Source: M3007 sp046160345 (GTDB taxonomy: Bacteria; Bacteroidota; Bacteroidia; Chitinophagales; Saprospiraceae). Taken from it: 64,000 nt of DNA. Shown here one piece after another: positions 42,801-50,647 of the stretch. The position numbers and the translations under genes were made by a program. Under the pieces are notes generated by a model. The model searched no databases. It was not told the origin of the DNA and worked only from the letters and a program-made list of their open reading frames with translations. Within the stretch, counting starts at the first letter, position 1, and each line of letters starts with the position of its first letter. The stretch is taken from NCBI GenBank assembly GCA_046160345.1, contig JBJXGO010000027.1:34746-98745 (forward strand), read 5' to 3'.

Positions 42801-43405
42801 TTGTCCGGATACCGGATTTGTTAGAACAAGTACGCAACGAGGTTATTTTGGTGCCCTCCTACAAAAAAGACGGTAGTGCGGGAAAAATTCTGAGCATGGC
42901 TGACTTTGCCCCATTCTTGAAGGCATTCGGCCAAAAACCGCCGAAACCGACTATTTTTATGTCCTATTCGCACGAAGATTTAAAGTTGCGCGAAGAACTG
43001 GGCATTTATCTAGGCCCTGTCATCAAGCGCCTCAAGCAAGCCGATATCTGGCACGACGGGCTCATCAAACCCGGTGAGCCCTGGGATGAAGCCATCAAAT
43101 CGAAACTTCGTAAGGCGGATGTAGTATTGCTTTTGATCAGTGCTCATTTTATCGATTCAGATTATAGCTGGGACAGCGAGATGCTTCCTGCGCTCGAACG
43201 GCATAAGCTGGGAGAGGCTCGCGTTATCCCCATACTTTTGTCTGATTGTAAATGGGAGGATTCGCCTTTTGCCGAATTGGAAATGGTGCCCAAAGAACCA
43301 CAGAATGCCAGGCTTTTGCCTGTTACAGAATGGGATCATCGTGCAAAAGCACTCACTACGGTGGTTAAGCGTATCCAAGAGGTTTTGCAGGAGATGAAAA
43401 TTTAA
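39815..43405 (+). CDS. LRR-Roc-COR-TIR protein (bacterial Roco immunity-like protein)
   Basis: 1196 residues, no signal peptide. An N-terminal helical stretch precedes about 14 leucine-rich repeats of ~22 residues (roughly 110-415; NKISDLSPLSNLNKLETLNLS). A Roc GTPase follows at ~445-610 with P-loop GNSTAGKTS (452-460), switch II DFGGQE (511-516) and NKLD (596-599). A COR-type dimerisation region covers ~620-1030. A C-terminal TIR domain at 1045-1196 contains IFMSYSHED and SWDSEM, with candidate catalytic Glu1122. Architecture resembles NLR/Roco sensors: LRR sensing, GTP switch, TIR output. No EAD domain was seen in it. The adjoining EAD11-TIR protein is a likely partner or second effector. 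Function in phage defence is inferred. Confidence 0.9.
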   Translation: MHKTPTPELALLLIQQNLDQLSRGEDASFLDLGNCGLTCIPSELAGLKHLKALNLGQFFVKYTGRKTINLEQYYPKDFSEFLIQESNNKGAVNRLSAEDLSEIGLNSEICCLYLTNLQLKDIGALNSFPNLEVLYLGNNELTDISPLRSNVKLRDLSLVQNKISDLSPLSNLNKLETLNLSRNKVSDLSTLAGLKNLSMLFIGNNLVSDLRPIASFSKLRLLVAFENNISSLDPLNNLVHLERIHLASNQISNGIPLQKLLKVKELNLRANQIKDISFLSSMLNLTILDMGNNVIDFLPPTLSLPYLTSLYFGNNRISDISPLSAFPALEVLDLSRNQIIDIAPLQNLSLGNLVLTGNNIQDIKPLGSLKEIGILSLEHNKIEYIEPFAFAFTSPVVLRLAGNPIKDIPLELVVSDNILKRTSSTEIDAYFKSIEGEKDVVHAAEVKIILVGNSTAGKTSLSRVLRGQPLPSLETSTHGIQIHQWKIRSSDFLDVKLVPDTPEQITVNIWDFGGQEYYHGTHQLFLDNNAIYILVWEPSTNQSAVVGTEYVIPGDVPEKLTLPVEQFHYRYWLDSIRFYASAQSDSPPPPIFMVQNKLDKEGSKVTWPEAIIFESYKVEDATALSAFLALSQKTADRAYHHRFQIFLDKLLCAIRQKALENLGRDRLAASWQHIRKAIQEATDKDTSKKALAKNPFARSADESQSLEAEKFRQACRDVIAPAIITDGEIDTLVRYLNSVGAVFYNPAVVNRVYLRPTVLTEKIYQILNQEVLRRKGRFTQSEASRALGRNQGKYAKLLIGLMARWEIIFPAPSAAATPISALRSAPVPKGPSPEEEWIATQYLPDDHPLEGLYQIAASGLEQNYFIVRSPLFHFKKALRQLVFSIGNDSKVRNKEFWKYGILFTSVEGNLRVLVKGVREENFGQILVYVEQRPENGITTQWEGEVFERIISAMTENMHPFSAPNPTQVSQTNNTDVFIRRAEKAASPQISRNGIDFVRIPDLLEQVRNEVILVPSYKKDGSAGKILSMADFAPFLKAFGQKPPKPTIFMSYSHEDLKLREELGIYLGPVIKRLKQADIWHDGLIKPGEPWDEAIKSKLRKADVVLLLISAHFIDSDYSWDSEMLPALERHKLGEARVIPILLSDCKWEDSPFAELEMVPKEPQNARLLPVTEWDHRAKALTTVVKRIQEVLQEMKI

Positions 43406-43411
43406 AAAGGG

Positions 43412-43443
43412 TTGGTTTTTTGGAATGGAGGAGATTACCTTTG
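43412..43443 (+). promoter_or_regulatory. Predicted promoter for the tRNA-Val/tRNA-Pro region
   Basis: TTG (43412-43414), 21 bases, TACCTTTG (43436-43443). It lies directly upstream of the first inverted-repeat element and 189 bases before tRNA-Val. Confidence 0.4.
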
Positions 43444-43446
43444 CGG

Positions 43447-43635
43447 CCCGTTTACCCGCCGTAGCCTTGGCGAAGGCGGGTTTGGCCCTAAACGGCACAC
43501 CCTTTGTTAAAGTTGGGTGGAAACAGGAAACCCGCCTACGCCCCTGCCCGCCCCTGCCCGCCAAGGCTCGACAGGCGGGAAGGCTGGCAAATAGAAGAAA
43601 ACCCGCCTTCGCCAAGGCTACGGCGGGTAAACGGG
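43447..43635. repeat. Nested inverted-repeat element A, 5' of tRNA-Val
   Basis: The outer arms 43447-43483 and 43599-43635 are a perfect 37-bp inverted repeat. The right arm ends with CGGG, the first four bases of tRNA-Val. Inside are CCTACGCCCCTGCCCGCC and AGGCTCGACAGGCGGGAAGG-type segments shared with element B. Confidence 0.85.
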
Positions 43636-43705
43636 TCATAGCTCAGTTGGTTAGAGCGCCACGTTGACATCGTGGAGGTCACAGGTTCGAATCCCGTTGA
43701 TCCGA
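43632..43705 (+). tRNA. tRNA-Val (anticodon GAC)
   Basis: A 74-base cloverleaf. The acceptor stem CGGGTCA / TGATCCG has one G-U pair; U8 A9, the D-arm GCTCAGTTGGTTAGAGC, anticodon stem CCACG/CGTGG with loop TTGACAT (GAC), variable AGGTC, and T-loop TTCGAAT follow. The T-stem ACAGG/CCCGT has one A-C mismatch. Discriminator A; CCA is not encoded. The first four bases coincide with the end of the upstream inverted repeat. Confidence 0.93.
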
Positions 43706-43708
43706 CTT

Positions 43709-43846
43709 GCCCGCCGAAGCCCGGTTAGGGCGAAGGCGGGGCAAAGAAAACCCGCCTACGCCCCTGTCCGCCAAGGCTCGACAGGCGGGAAGGCAGGCAA
43801 ATAGAAGGAAACCCGCCTTCGCCCTAAACGGGCTTCGGCGGGTAAA
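43709..43846. repeat. Nested inverted-repeat element B, 5' of tRNA-Pro
   Basis: The near-perfect inverted arms start CCCGCCGAAGCCCG (left, from 43710) and end CGGGCTTCGGCGGG (right, to ~43842). The core CCTACGCCCCTGTCCGCC...GACAGGCGGGAAGG is nearly the same as in element A. The pattern repeat-tRNA-repeat-tRNA suggests duplication of an element-plus-tRNA arrangement. Confidence 0.8.
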
Positions 43847-43920
43847 CGGGACGTAGCTCAGCCCGGTAGAGTACACGTCTGGGGGGCGTGTGGTCGCAAG
43901 TTCGAATCTTGTCGTCCCGA
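43847..43920 (+). tRNA. tRNA-Pro (anticodon GGG)
   Basis: A 74-base cloverleaf with a perfect acceptor stem CGGGACG / CGTCCCG. The anticodon stem CACGT/GCGTG has loop CTGGGGG (GGG). The T-arm is GCAAG TTCGAAT CTTGT, with discriminator A and no encoded CCA. Bases 43882-43920 of its 3' half recur exactly at 51654-51692, marking it as the attachment site of the island that follows. Confidence 0.94.
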
Positions 43921-43922
43921 CT
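43882..43922 (+). repeat. Left direct repeat (attL-like) within the 3' half of tRNA-Pro
   Basis: Exact 41-bp copy of 51654-51694, covering part of the anticodon arm through the T-arm and acceptor 3' strand, plus two flanking bases. The tRNA at this end is complete and so functional. Confidence 0.88.
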
Positions 43923-43933
43923 GTTGATTTTAA

Positions 43934-43972
43934 GCGAGTTATTCCGAGTCATCGGCATGACTCGCTTTTTTT
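43934..43972 (+). terminator. Terminator after tRNA-Pro
   Basis: GCGAGT (43934-43939) pairs with ACTCGC (43960-43965), with further inner pairing, followed by TTTTTTT. Probably ends the tRNA transcript. Confidence 0.75.
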
Positions 43973-44022
43973 CGCGGTGCAGATATAGTGCAGAAAATTA
44001 AAGAAAAAGATCGTGTTTACGA

Positions 44023-44066
44023 GGGCGTAAGTCTGATCTTTCGGGGTCAAATTTACGCCCTTTTTT
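44023..44066 (+). terminator. Second terminator-like hairpin near the island left end
   Basis: GGGCGTAA (44023-44030) pairs with TTACGCCC (44053-44060), followed by TTTTTT (44061-44066). Confidence 0.6.
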
Positions 44067-44755
44067 GTGGATTTCGCAATATGTTTTTGGATGATTGCTT
44101 CTCTGCAATCTTTTGTATCGTACTTTACAGAAAAGCCCTTTGTTTTGCTGCTCCTCGTCTGAAGTGTGCCCCTGACTGGCAGATATTGTCCGCCTTTTAC
44201 CCTTCAGGTTTTCAGGTTTTTCCGCACTTCCTTCCGCTTCCTTTTTTGCTTACCTCTCTCCCAGATTGTGCTGGCTACAGTATGAAAAGGTGATTTGTTT
44301 CTTCTACTCCACCATACTGCATTTTCCATGAGCCCGCGCCCCAAATTGGGGTGACGAAAATCAAAGACATGAATGATATTTATCATCTATTTCCGAATAA
44401 TTAGTGCCCCACCTTTAATCACTTAAAAAGAGATGGCAAAGTAGCTGTGATGCAGTTTTTAATACTTCAATATGCAGCAGATCAGCGATGATAATTTTTT
44501 CGGGGGCAAATTTATGCCTCCGGATTCGCCTGACTCCCTCACACATAAGCGCGTCTCCTGTCCAAATACTGATTTTACCACGTGTCCGAAGAAAGATTGG
44601 AGTTGCGTTTCAGCAAAAGTGGGGCAGTACACCAAAAATTACGAAGATGCCTAAAACGTCATTTGACATAAAATTGAAAAAATTTGATATAAATCGCATC
44701 GTGGAGGCGATTTGGAACAAAAATTCTCATAAAATCTAAAAAAAGAAGGAATACC
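44067..44755. other. AT-rich stretch without a supported gene
   Basis: Several short open frames exist (for example 44472-44654 and 44488-44739), but they overlap in different frames, have no signal peptide or recognised motif, and show no conserved-looking composition. No integrase remnant could be recognised. Confidence 0.5.
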
Positions 44756-46318
44756 ATGGCATGCAATATCACAATATTGAGTGTTCTCGGAACGACAGAT
44801 GATGCAGGTGTACTAGTTAGTGTCACAGTCCAAGGCACTGCCCAAGATTGTACATCGCTCAAAGTAACATTGGTCTGTTCTGGACACCACGTACAAGAAA
44901 CATTGGATAATCCGGATGCGATTTGGTCGGTCACTTTTGCTGACCCGCCGGGTTGTATCTGCGACAACAACGTGATTGTAAAAGCGGAGTGCGAGGGGAA
45001 TCCGAGTTGCACGGCCGTTTTCGAAGATGAATTGGATTGCCTTTGTTTGGAAGCCAGCGATATCGGTGTTGCTCCCTCTGACTGTAACGATGAAGGTACC
45101 GAACGCGAAATGATTTTCACTTTTCCGGCTGGAACCGCTGGCAATTTGGATTATGGTGACGGGAATAACGCAGGTTTTGCAGGTGTCATGTTAACTCATT
45201 TCTATATTCCGGGAGTTTATGATGCAATACTGAGTATAGATGGCTGCCCGGATATTTCCATTGAAGTCCATGTTCCTGAGTGCCTGCCCACGGGTGCGTG
45301 CTGCTTTAAGGATAAGCGCTGTCAGTTGCTAACCGAAGCGGAGTGTATTGAGCAAGGCGGCGAATACCTAGGGGATGGCAAGACGTGCGACGAGTGCCCA
45401 CCCCCACTCACAGGTGCATGCTGCTTTAAGGACGGGCACTGCGAAGAAGGGCTGACCGAGGAGGAATGTCGTGCACAAAGTGGCGAATACAGAGGGAATG
45501 GCACGACGTGCGCCGACTGCCCACCACCGCCTACGGGTGCATGCTGCTTGCCGGATGGGACTTGCGAGTTGTTGACCCAACGTGTGTGTGAATTAGAGCG
45601 GCATGGCGAATGGAAAGGTCCTGACTCAACTTGCGCCGATTGTCCGCCTCCACCCCCGCCCACGGGTGCATGCTGCTTTACGGATAGGCCCTGCGCACTT
45701 CTGACCGAAGAAGAATGCCGTGACCAAGGTGGCGAATACAGAGGGAATGATACGATGTGCGCCGACTGCCCGCCCACGGGTGCATGCTGCTTTACGGATA
45801 GGCCCTGCGCACTTCTGACCGAAGAGGAATGCCGTGTCCAAGGTGGCGAATACAGAGGGAATGATACGACGTGCGCTGATTGTCCGCCCACAGATGACGA
45901 TGATGACCGCAGTGACCGGGGCGGCTGTTTAAGTGTTAACTGCGCAACGTTGCTCTATGCCGCAATCAGTGCACTTATTATAGCAAGCATCCTTGCAATT
46001 ATCGGATGTTATGTTCCGGTGATATTGATCGTTGCTATTATCGCCGGTATAGTAGCGTTAATGCTTTTTGGCCTTTGGGCTTTGTTTTGTTACAGGTTTA
46101 CACCATGTTGGGTGATGCGAAGAGTCCAATGTTTTTTGTGGTGGATGGTCGCTAGGATCATACCGGGTATCCTTATTATTGAAGTAGTGTTACTCATTTT
46201 CGGCGTTGATATATGCCCCTTGTTGGCAACGTTGGCTGCGGCGGCTGGCTGGGCATTTATATATGCCAACCTTAACGATGTAATGCGGAGGGTTGACTGC
46301 GAGCGTATTTGCCCCTAG
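44756..46318 (+). CDS. Membrane protein with five tandem Cys-rich repeats and a PKD-like domain
   Basis: 520 residues without a signal peptide. Residues 1-97 are a beta-rich Cys-containing domain (VTVQGTAQDCTSLKVTLVC). Residues ~98-175 resemble a PKD domain (DYGDGNNAG, THFYIPGVYDAILSI). Residues 179-376 hold five repeats of ~36 residues, each TGACCF.D..C.LLTEEEC..QGGEYRG..T.CADCPP with seven or so cysteines, joined by Pro-rich spacers. After an acidic DDDDD stretch, ~395-510 is hydrophobic with three or four membrane spans. Similar GACC repeats occur in scattered secreted proteins. Function is unknown. Repeats 4 and 5 are nearly identical, indicating recent duplication. Confidence 0.75.
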   Translation: MACNITILSVLGTTDDAGVLVSVTVQGTAQDCTSLKVTLVCSGHHVQETLDNPDAIWSVTFADPPGCICDNNVIVKAECEGNPSCTAVFEDELDCLCLEASDIGVAPSDCNDEGTEREMIFTFPAGTAGNLDYGDGNNAGFAGVMLTHFYIPGVYDAILSIDGCPDISIEVHVPECLPTGACCFKDKRCQLLTEAECIEQGGEYLGDGKTCDECPPPLTGACCFKDGHCEEGLTEEECRAQSGEYRGNGTTCADCPPPPTGACCLPDGTCELLTQRVCELERHGEWKGPDSTCADCPPPPPPTGACCFTDRPCALLTEEECRDQGGEYRGNDTMCADCPPTGACCFTDRPCALLTEEECRVQGGEYRGNDTTCADCPPTDDDDDRSDRGGCLSVNCATLLYAAISALIIASILAIIGCYVPVILIVAIIAGIVALMLFGLWALFCYRFTPCWVMRRVQCFLWWMVARIIPGILIIEVVLLIFGVDICPLLATLAAAAGWAFIYANLNDVMRRVDCERICP

Positions 46319-46372
46319 CACCTGCGGTAGCGGAGTATTGTATGAGTAGGTACTGAAAGGTGGAAGAATGTA

Positions 46373-46504
46373 ATGAAGAAGACGCGTTTGGGAATTAGTG
46401 TTGGCCTTGGGCAGATTGGGCACATAATCAGTGTGGCGGACCTGACCGCATTGGGGTGTGGCAAGGAATTCATTGGATACATTGGCGATGACGTAAGGCT
46501 CTAA
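46373..46504 (+). CDS. Small open frame, 43 residues, uncertain
   Basis: Starts MKKTRLGISVGLGQIGHIIS and ends GDDVRL. It is the only plausible gene in the 252-base gap between the Cys-rich membrane protein and the beta-helix protein. No family is recognised, and it could be the remnant of a longer gene. It has no clear promoter or terminator. Confidence 0.25.
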   Translation: MKKTRLGISVGLGQIGHIISVADLTALGCGKEFIGYIGDDVRL

Positions 46505-46570
46505 AAATCAAAAATCATTTTTCTACCATAACTGGTCAGCCGGAGGCTGACCAGTTACAAATCAACAATC

Positions 46571-49297
46571 ATGGAAATCCTATCTGAAATAATAGTCTTA
46601 AGGAATGAAGAGCAATATTTGCTCTCTGCTGGCGAGGAGGTGAGTTTCCCTTTCGACTGGCCTAATGGAATCCTCGTGGATCCGAATGTAGACCCGTCTT
46701 CACATTCATATTTGTTGCACTATCAAGTTGAGAGCATGAACGCTAGCGATGGCGAAATCGCCGTATATATCAATAATAGTGACGGGCAGGCGGTTCACAC
46801 AGAGACTTTCCGTTCGGGGAGCGAAAATGTATTTGTGGAAGGGATTCTTCCGGCGGACGTTTTCAATAACCTCCCGGAAACGAATACCTTTGTTTTTAGA
46901 CTGGAAAGCCCGGCGGGCAGCACCATCACGTTTTCCAACGTGTTGCTGTGGTTTCCGGTTCAGGGAAAACAGACCCTTGGAACAAATGTCAAAGCCGCGC
47001 CCTTCTTTGCCCGTGGAGATGGAGTTTCTAACGACACCGACGCAATCCAGAAAGCGATAGAATATGTTTGGGCTAAACGCGGCGGTGGTACGCTATTATT
47101 CCCCGCCGGAGAGTACGTCATCTACGCCCCCGGACTCGTCATTCCACGTGGAGGGTATGATAAAAGGCTGATATTCCGCGGCGAAGGACGGAGTGCTACT
47201 TTATTGTCCGGCGGCAGCGGCGACCATCGCCTCGACTCCTATACGCCTCTAATCCGCTATGATGACGACTCCAATCAACATGCCTACAACCATATTTGGG
47301 AAGACATGACGATAGAACGCGGAAATCCAGGGCCGGTCTTTGTCCACGCTCATTCTCACAGTGATTTAGAACAGAGAGCTATTGGTTGTGTATTTCGCAA
47401 TATAGAGTTCCGGAGCCTTAGCCGTATCAGAATTAAACTTGACAATGATAATAATAAACTAGATAATGATAATAACACTGTCAGTATTAATGATATTATT
47501 ATTAACTATACTGATTTCTTTACCGCCCTAGACGAGGGGCAAGTACCCGACAACCTCGACAACCTGCTGCATCTGGAAGATTTATTTCCAAAATTAGGTG
47601 AACAAATACCGACCAGAGAGGCTTATGTGGAAGTCGAACAACTTGGATGCAGGTGGACAATTGTCGATGTAAAACCTGAAGAAAATGAGGCAACGGAGTA
47701 TGTCATCCGAAAATTCATACCATTACCAATAGATGCCAATCACCAACCAGAACTCAATGTGCACTTGGGCACAGGCCTTATGTTTAGCCTTGAACGCCTG
47801 TATATAAATACCTGGATTAAAGTACTGGATACAGTGGGATTATTGGCTATCTCCTGCTTCTTTAGAGCACACGACATAACTCTTACGAACAATGCTACTT
47901 TTGAAGTCCAACAAACTGGCAAAAAATGGAAGATTATTGATTCCTTCAAGGTTTATATTATCCAGAAGGCGGACCAAACACTCAACGTTTTTCAGGACGA
48001 TGATAAAATCTTTGGAATTGGGTTTGATGAACTGATTTACGAAATTGACAAAGAGAAAGTTTCCGGAGTACTTTGCCTATTTGAATCACACGGCCAAATC
48101 CTTTCAGAGAATGCCATTATTAAAGTCATAAAAACCGGAAATAGATGGAAAGTCCTTGATTTAGGCAAGGAATATGTCATCTGGAAAGTGGACGATAGGC
48201 TCTACGTTTACCTTAGCAGAGCGGCGACGCGAATAGAAGGAATGCTTAACTGCGTCCTCGACACGGTGTCCATTAATGGCGGCGTGACAGCACTCCGTTT
48301 GGAAGGCTCACACTTCACGACTATCAACCTACATACCACCGACGATCATAGTCAAGTGAACGCCATCGATGTCGACGGCCGTAACGCGACAATGATCAGC
48401 ACCCGGATAGAGGCTTGTGAGGGTGGCTACGGCCTGCGTCTCAATAACTCCCATAACGTCGTCCTCGAGGGCATCTGGTTTGAGGGCAAACGAACACATC
48501 CGCGAATCGAGATAATGGATGGCTCATACGGCATCACGATTCTAAATCCTGCGTTAGCGCAACCGAGCATGGAGCATATTATCGGCCTTCTGGTGCATCG
48601 CGGCGTGTCAAACGTCCGGGTGATTGGTGGCGTGACAGGGAATTTCAAGGATACCCATGGCTGCTATGCGCTGAAAGTTGAAAATGGGGCTCGGCAGATA
48701 CATATAGAGCGGCTTGATGGACTCCTTGGCATGTCGAGTAACGGCTCCTTCGGGAAGGCTTGCTGGGTCGAAGAGGGCGCCTACGATGTGGTCATCGAAG
48801 CCAATATTAACGGTGCGAAAGGTGACCAGATTGTTTACAAGGCGGGACTAATTTGGTCCGCCACTAATTATGAAGGTAATACAAGCCCCGACTTTCGAAT
48901 AGACAATTTCGATATTTTCAACGTCGAGTATGAGGTGGTCGGTGATATCAAGCGAATAGTGTATGGTGGCGAGCCAAGCGGTTACGAAGGCCAGATCATA
49001 AGGCTGCTATTTAAGAACGGCAACGCGACCGTCAAAAGCTGCGAAGGAAATATTCGACTCAGCGACAATGCCCACTTTGATTCGCATGAAGGCGACACCC
49101 TTTCGCTTATCTGCAACGGCAAGGATGAGTGGTTCGAAATCGGACGGAGCAGAGGGTGTAAATGTCCGCCAACGAATTATCCGCCTATTCCGCAAGATAA
49201 TGTGCTTCCAGATTGGTTGAGCTGGGTGATAGGCCCGATAAATGACTGGTTGAGAGATCTTAAAGATCGGTTGAGAGGCCTGCTGCGCCGTTTATGA
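46571..49297 (+). CDS. Tailspike-like right-handed beta-helix protein with inserted tandem module
   Basis: 908 residues, no signal peptide and no T9SS domain. Residues 1-135 are a beta-sandwich. From ~145 the sequence AAPFFARGDGVSNDTDAIQKA, then GGGTLLFPAGEYVIY, is the hallmark of the pectate-lyase-3 / phage-tailspike beta-helix superfamily, and later strands (residues ~555-800) continue the helix. Between them (~350-550) sit three copies of a ~45-residue module with the pattern V.V.Q.G..W.I.D...YVI.K....LNV (starting ~350, ~440, ~513). The C-terminus is basic (LRDLKDRLRGLLRRL). A glycan-binding or glycan-cleaving role is inferred from the fold; no catalytic residues are identified. Confidence 0.78.
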   Translation: MEILSEIIVLRNEEQYLLSAGEEVSFPFDWPNGILVDPNVDPSSHSYLLHYQVESMNASDGEIAVYINNSDGQAVHTETFRSGSENVFVEGILPADVFNNLPETNTFVFRLESPAGSTITFSNVLLWFPVQGKQTLGTNVKAAPFFARGDGVSNDTDAIQKAIEYVWAKRGGGTLLFPAGEYVIYAPGLVIPRGGYDKRLIFRGEGRSATLLSGGSGDHRLDSYTPLIRYDDDSNQHAYNHIWEDMTIERGNPGPVFVHAHSHSDLEQRAIGCVFRNIEFRSLSRIRIKLDNDNNKLDNDNNTVSINDIIINYTDFFTALDEGQVPDNLDNLLHLEDLFPKLGEQIPTREAYVEVEQLGCRWTIVDVKPEENEATEYVIRKFIPLPIDANHQPELNVHLGTGLMFSLERLYINTWIKVLDTVGLLAISCFFRAHDITLTNNATFEVQQTGKKWKIIDSFKVYIIQKADQTLNVFQDDDKIFGIGFDELIYEIDKEKVSGVLCLFESHGQILSENAIIKVIKTGNRWKVLDLGKEYVIWKVDDRLYVYLSRAATRIEGMLNCVLDTVSINGGVTALRLEGSHFTTINLHTTDDHSQVNAIDVDGRNATMISTRIEACEGGYGLRLNNSHNVVLEGIWFEGKRTHPRIEIMDGSYGITILNPALAQPSMEHIIGLLVHRGVSNVRVIGGVTGNFKDTHGCYALKVENGARQIHIERLDGLLGMSSNGSFGKACWVEEGAYDVVIEANINGAKGDQIVYKAGLIWSATNYEGNTSPDFRIDNFDIFNVEYEVVGDIKRIVYGGEPSGYEGQIIRLLFKNGNATVKSCEGNIRLSDNAHFDSHEGDTLSLICNGKDEWFEIGRSRGCKCPPTNYPPIPQDNVLPDWLSWVIGPINDWLRDLKDRLRGLLRRL

Positions 49298-49410
49298 TGG
49301 GCAGTCATGACGTGGAAATCCTGAGATGGGAAGAGCCGGTATATCAGGTCACCATCGGTGATTTTTACATCGGCAAACACCCGCTTATTCAAGCGATGAA
49401 GCGAGTATAA
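49294..49410 (+). pseudogene. Fragment of a formylglycine-generating-enzyme (SUMF1-type) domain
   Basis: 38 codons (ATG overlapping the previous stop as ATGA) reading MMGSHDVEILRWEEPVYQV, then TIGDFYIGKHPLIQAMKRV, then stop. This matches the N-terminal part of FGE/SUMF1-type domains (MGSxxxxxxxxPVHQVTVxDFYIGKYPVT). The rest of the domain, about 200 residues, is absent. Confidence 0.6.
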
Positions 49411-49493
49411 TTGTCCTGATAAACACACGCAATAGCCCAGATATCTGTTATTACCCTCACAGAAAGATGAACATCACTAAATCCAAACATACA

Positions 49494-50633
49494 ATGAAAC
49501 CAAAGTGTATTTTTCTGCTCTCCTCTTTTATTGGAGCCTTTCTCTTTTCAGCTCTCCCCGCCTACTCCCAAATCGCCGGCATCGGCATCCACAAATCCGA
49601 CAACAACAGCCTGACCATCTGGTACGAGGATGGCACTGTGACCGTTCGCGGCAGTTATGAAATCCGCGACAACCCGGCGGCGCATCAGACCTTTGTCCCG
49701 CCATCGGGAAAATTAGCCACCGATATTGTCGGCATGAGCTATTCCCAGACCGATAAAGTCTATGCCTGGTTTTCGGACCTCACCTATAATACCGGTTATA
49801 CCGCGTATGATCTAAACTCCGGCCGGGGAGGAACTTATACGCTTCCCCAGGGGAAAACACCGGGAGATATCGCAGGCATGGCGATGGATGCACACGACAA
49901 GGTCTACACCTGGTATACCGACAAAACGGTATCAGTAGGGGACGCCTCAAACCTGGGCTCAATTCAGGGGCCTGTTTCCTACAGTCTTCCGGCAGACAAG
50001 TCGCCAAACTTCATCATAGACATGGACATGCGGGCTAATGGCACCGTCTACACCTGGTTTGCAGACGGCACCCGGTTGCGGGGCACATATCGAAATCTCG
50101 ACCAAAGTCCGCCCGCGCAGGCGCCCGCTGCCCGGGAGGACGAAAACTATGTATATGCTCCCGACGGTAAACAGTATACTAAAATCCAGGCAGGCGGCCG
50201 AATCTGGCTGGCGGCAAACCTGGATTATGCCACTCAAAACGGCAGCTGGTATTACGATAATAATCATGCCAATGGCCCGGCTTATGGCCGTTTATACACC
50301 TGGGAGGCAGCAAATCAAGCCTGCGCTGCCTTGGGGCAACCCTGGAGGTTACCGAAAAAACAAGACTGGAAAGATCTCGTGGTTTATTGGGGAGACAATG
50401 CTTACAGTGCCTTGATCGAAGGAGGGAGTAGCGGCTTTTCTGCTCGTATTAGTGGCTACAGGCAGGCAAACGGTCAATTCAATGGCCTTTACAGCCTGAG
50501 CGGATTTTGGAGTCTAACGCCATACGACAATAGTTCCGCCTGGTGTTTCATGTTCAACAGCAACGAGCAGCAGGCGAGAATGTTCCATTACGACAAGTCA
50601 TTGGGATTTTCCTGCCGGTGTGTGCGGGATTGA
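49494..50633 (+). CDS. Exported FISUMP-domain protein
   Basis: 379 residues from the ATG at 49494, giving a signal peptide (MKPKCIFLLSSFIGAFLFSALPAYSQ); an in-frame ATG at 49467 would add nine residues. Residues ~30-200 hold four beta-propeller-like repeats of the form VYTWY.D.T....G (LTIWYEDGTVTVRG, VYAWFSDLTYNTG, VYTWYTDKTVSVG, VYTWFADGTRLRG). Residues ~225-379 are a Fibrobacter succinogenes major paralogous (FISUMP) domain (GGRIWLAANLDYATQNGSWYY, YGRLYTWEAA, GFSCRCVRD). It is exported, of unknown function, and carried on the tRNA-Pro island. Confidence 0.82.
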   Translation: MKPKCIFLLSSFIGAFLFSALPAYSQIAGIGIHKSDNNSLTIWYEDGTVTVRGSYEIRDNPAAHQTFVPPSGKLATDIVGMSYSQTDKVYAWFSDLTYNTGYTAYDLNSGRGGTYTLPQGKTPGDIAGMAMDAHDKVYTWYTDKTVSVGDASNLGSIQGPVSYSLPADKSPNFIIDMDMRANGTVYTWFADGTRLRGTYRNLDQSPPAQAPAAREDENYVYAPDGKQYTKIQAGGRIWLAANLDYATQNGSWYYDNNHANGPAYGRLYTWEAANQACAALGQPWRLPKKQDWKDLVVYWGDNAYSALIEGGSSGFSARISGYRQANGQFNGLYSLSGFWSLTPYDNSSAWCFMFNSNEQQARMFHYDKSLGFSCRCVRD

Positions 50634-50647
50634 TCAATCGATTTACC

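Noticed and set aside
43447..43846. Possible CRISPR array in the GC-rich repeats before the tRNAs
   Set aside because: There are no evenly spaced repeats with unique spacers and no cas genes; the structure is nested inverted repeats.
44472..44739. Two overlapping 60-83 codon frames near the island left end
   Set aside because: They overlap in different frames, lack motifs and sit in AT-rich sequence; no evidence favours either.
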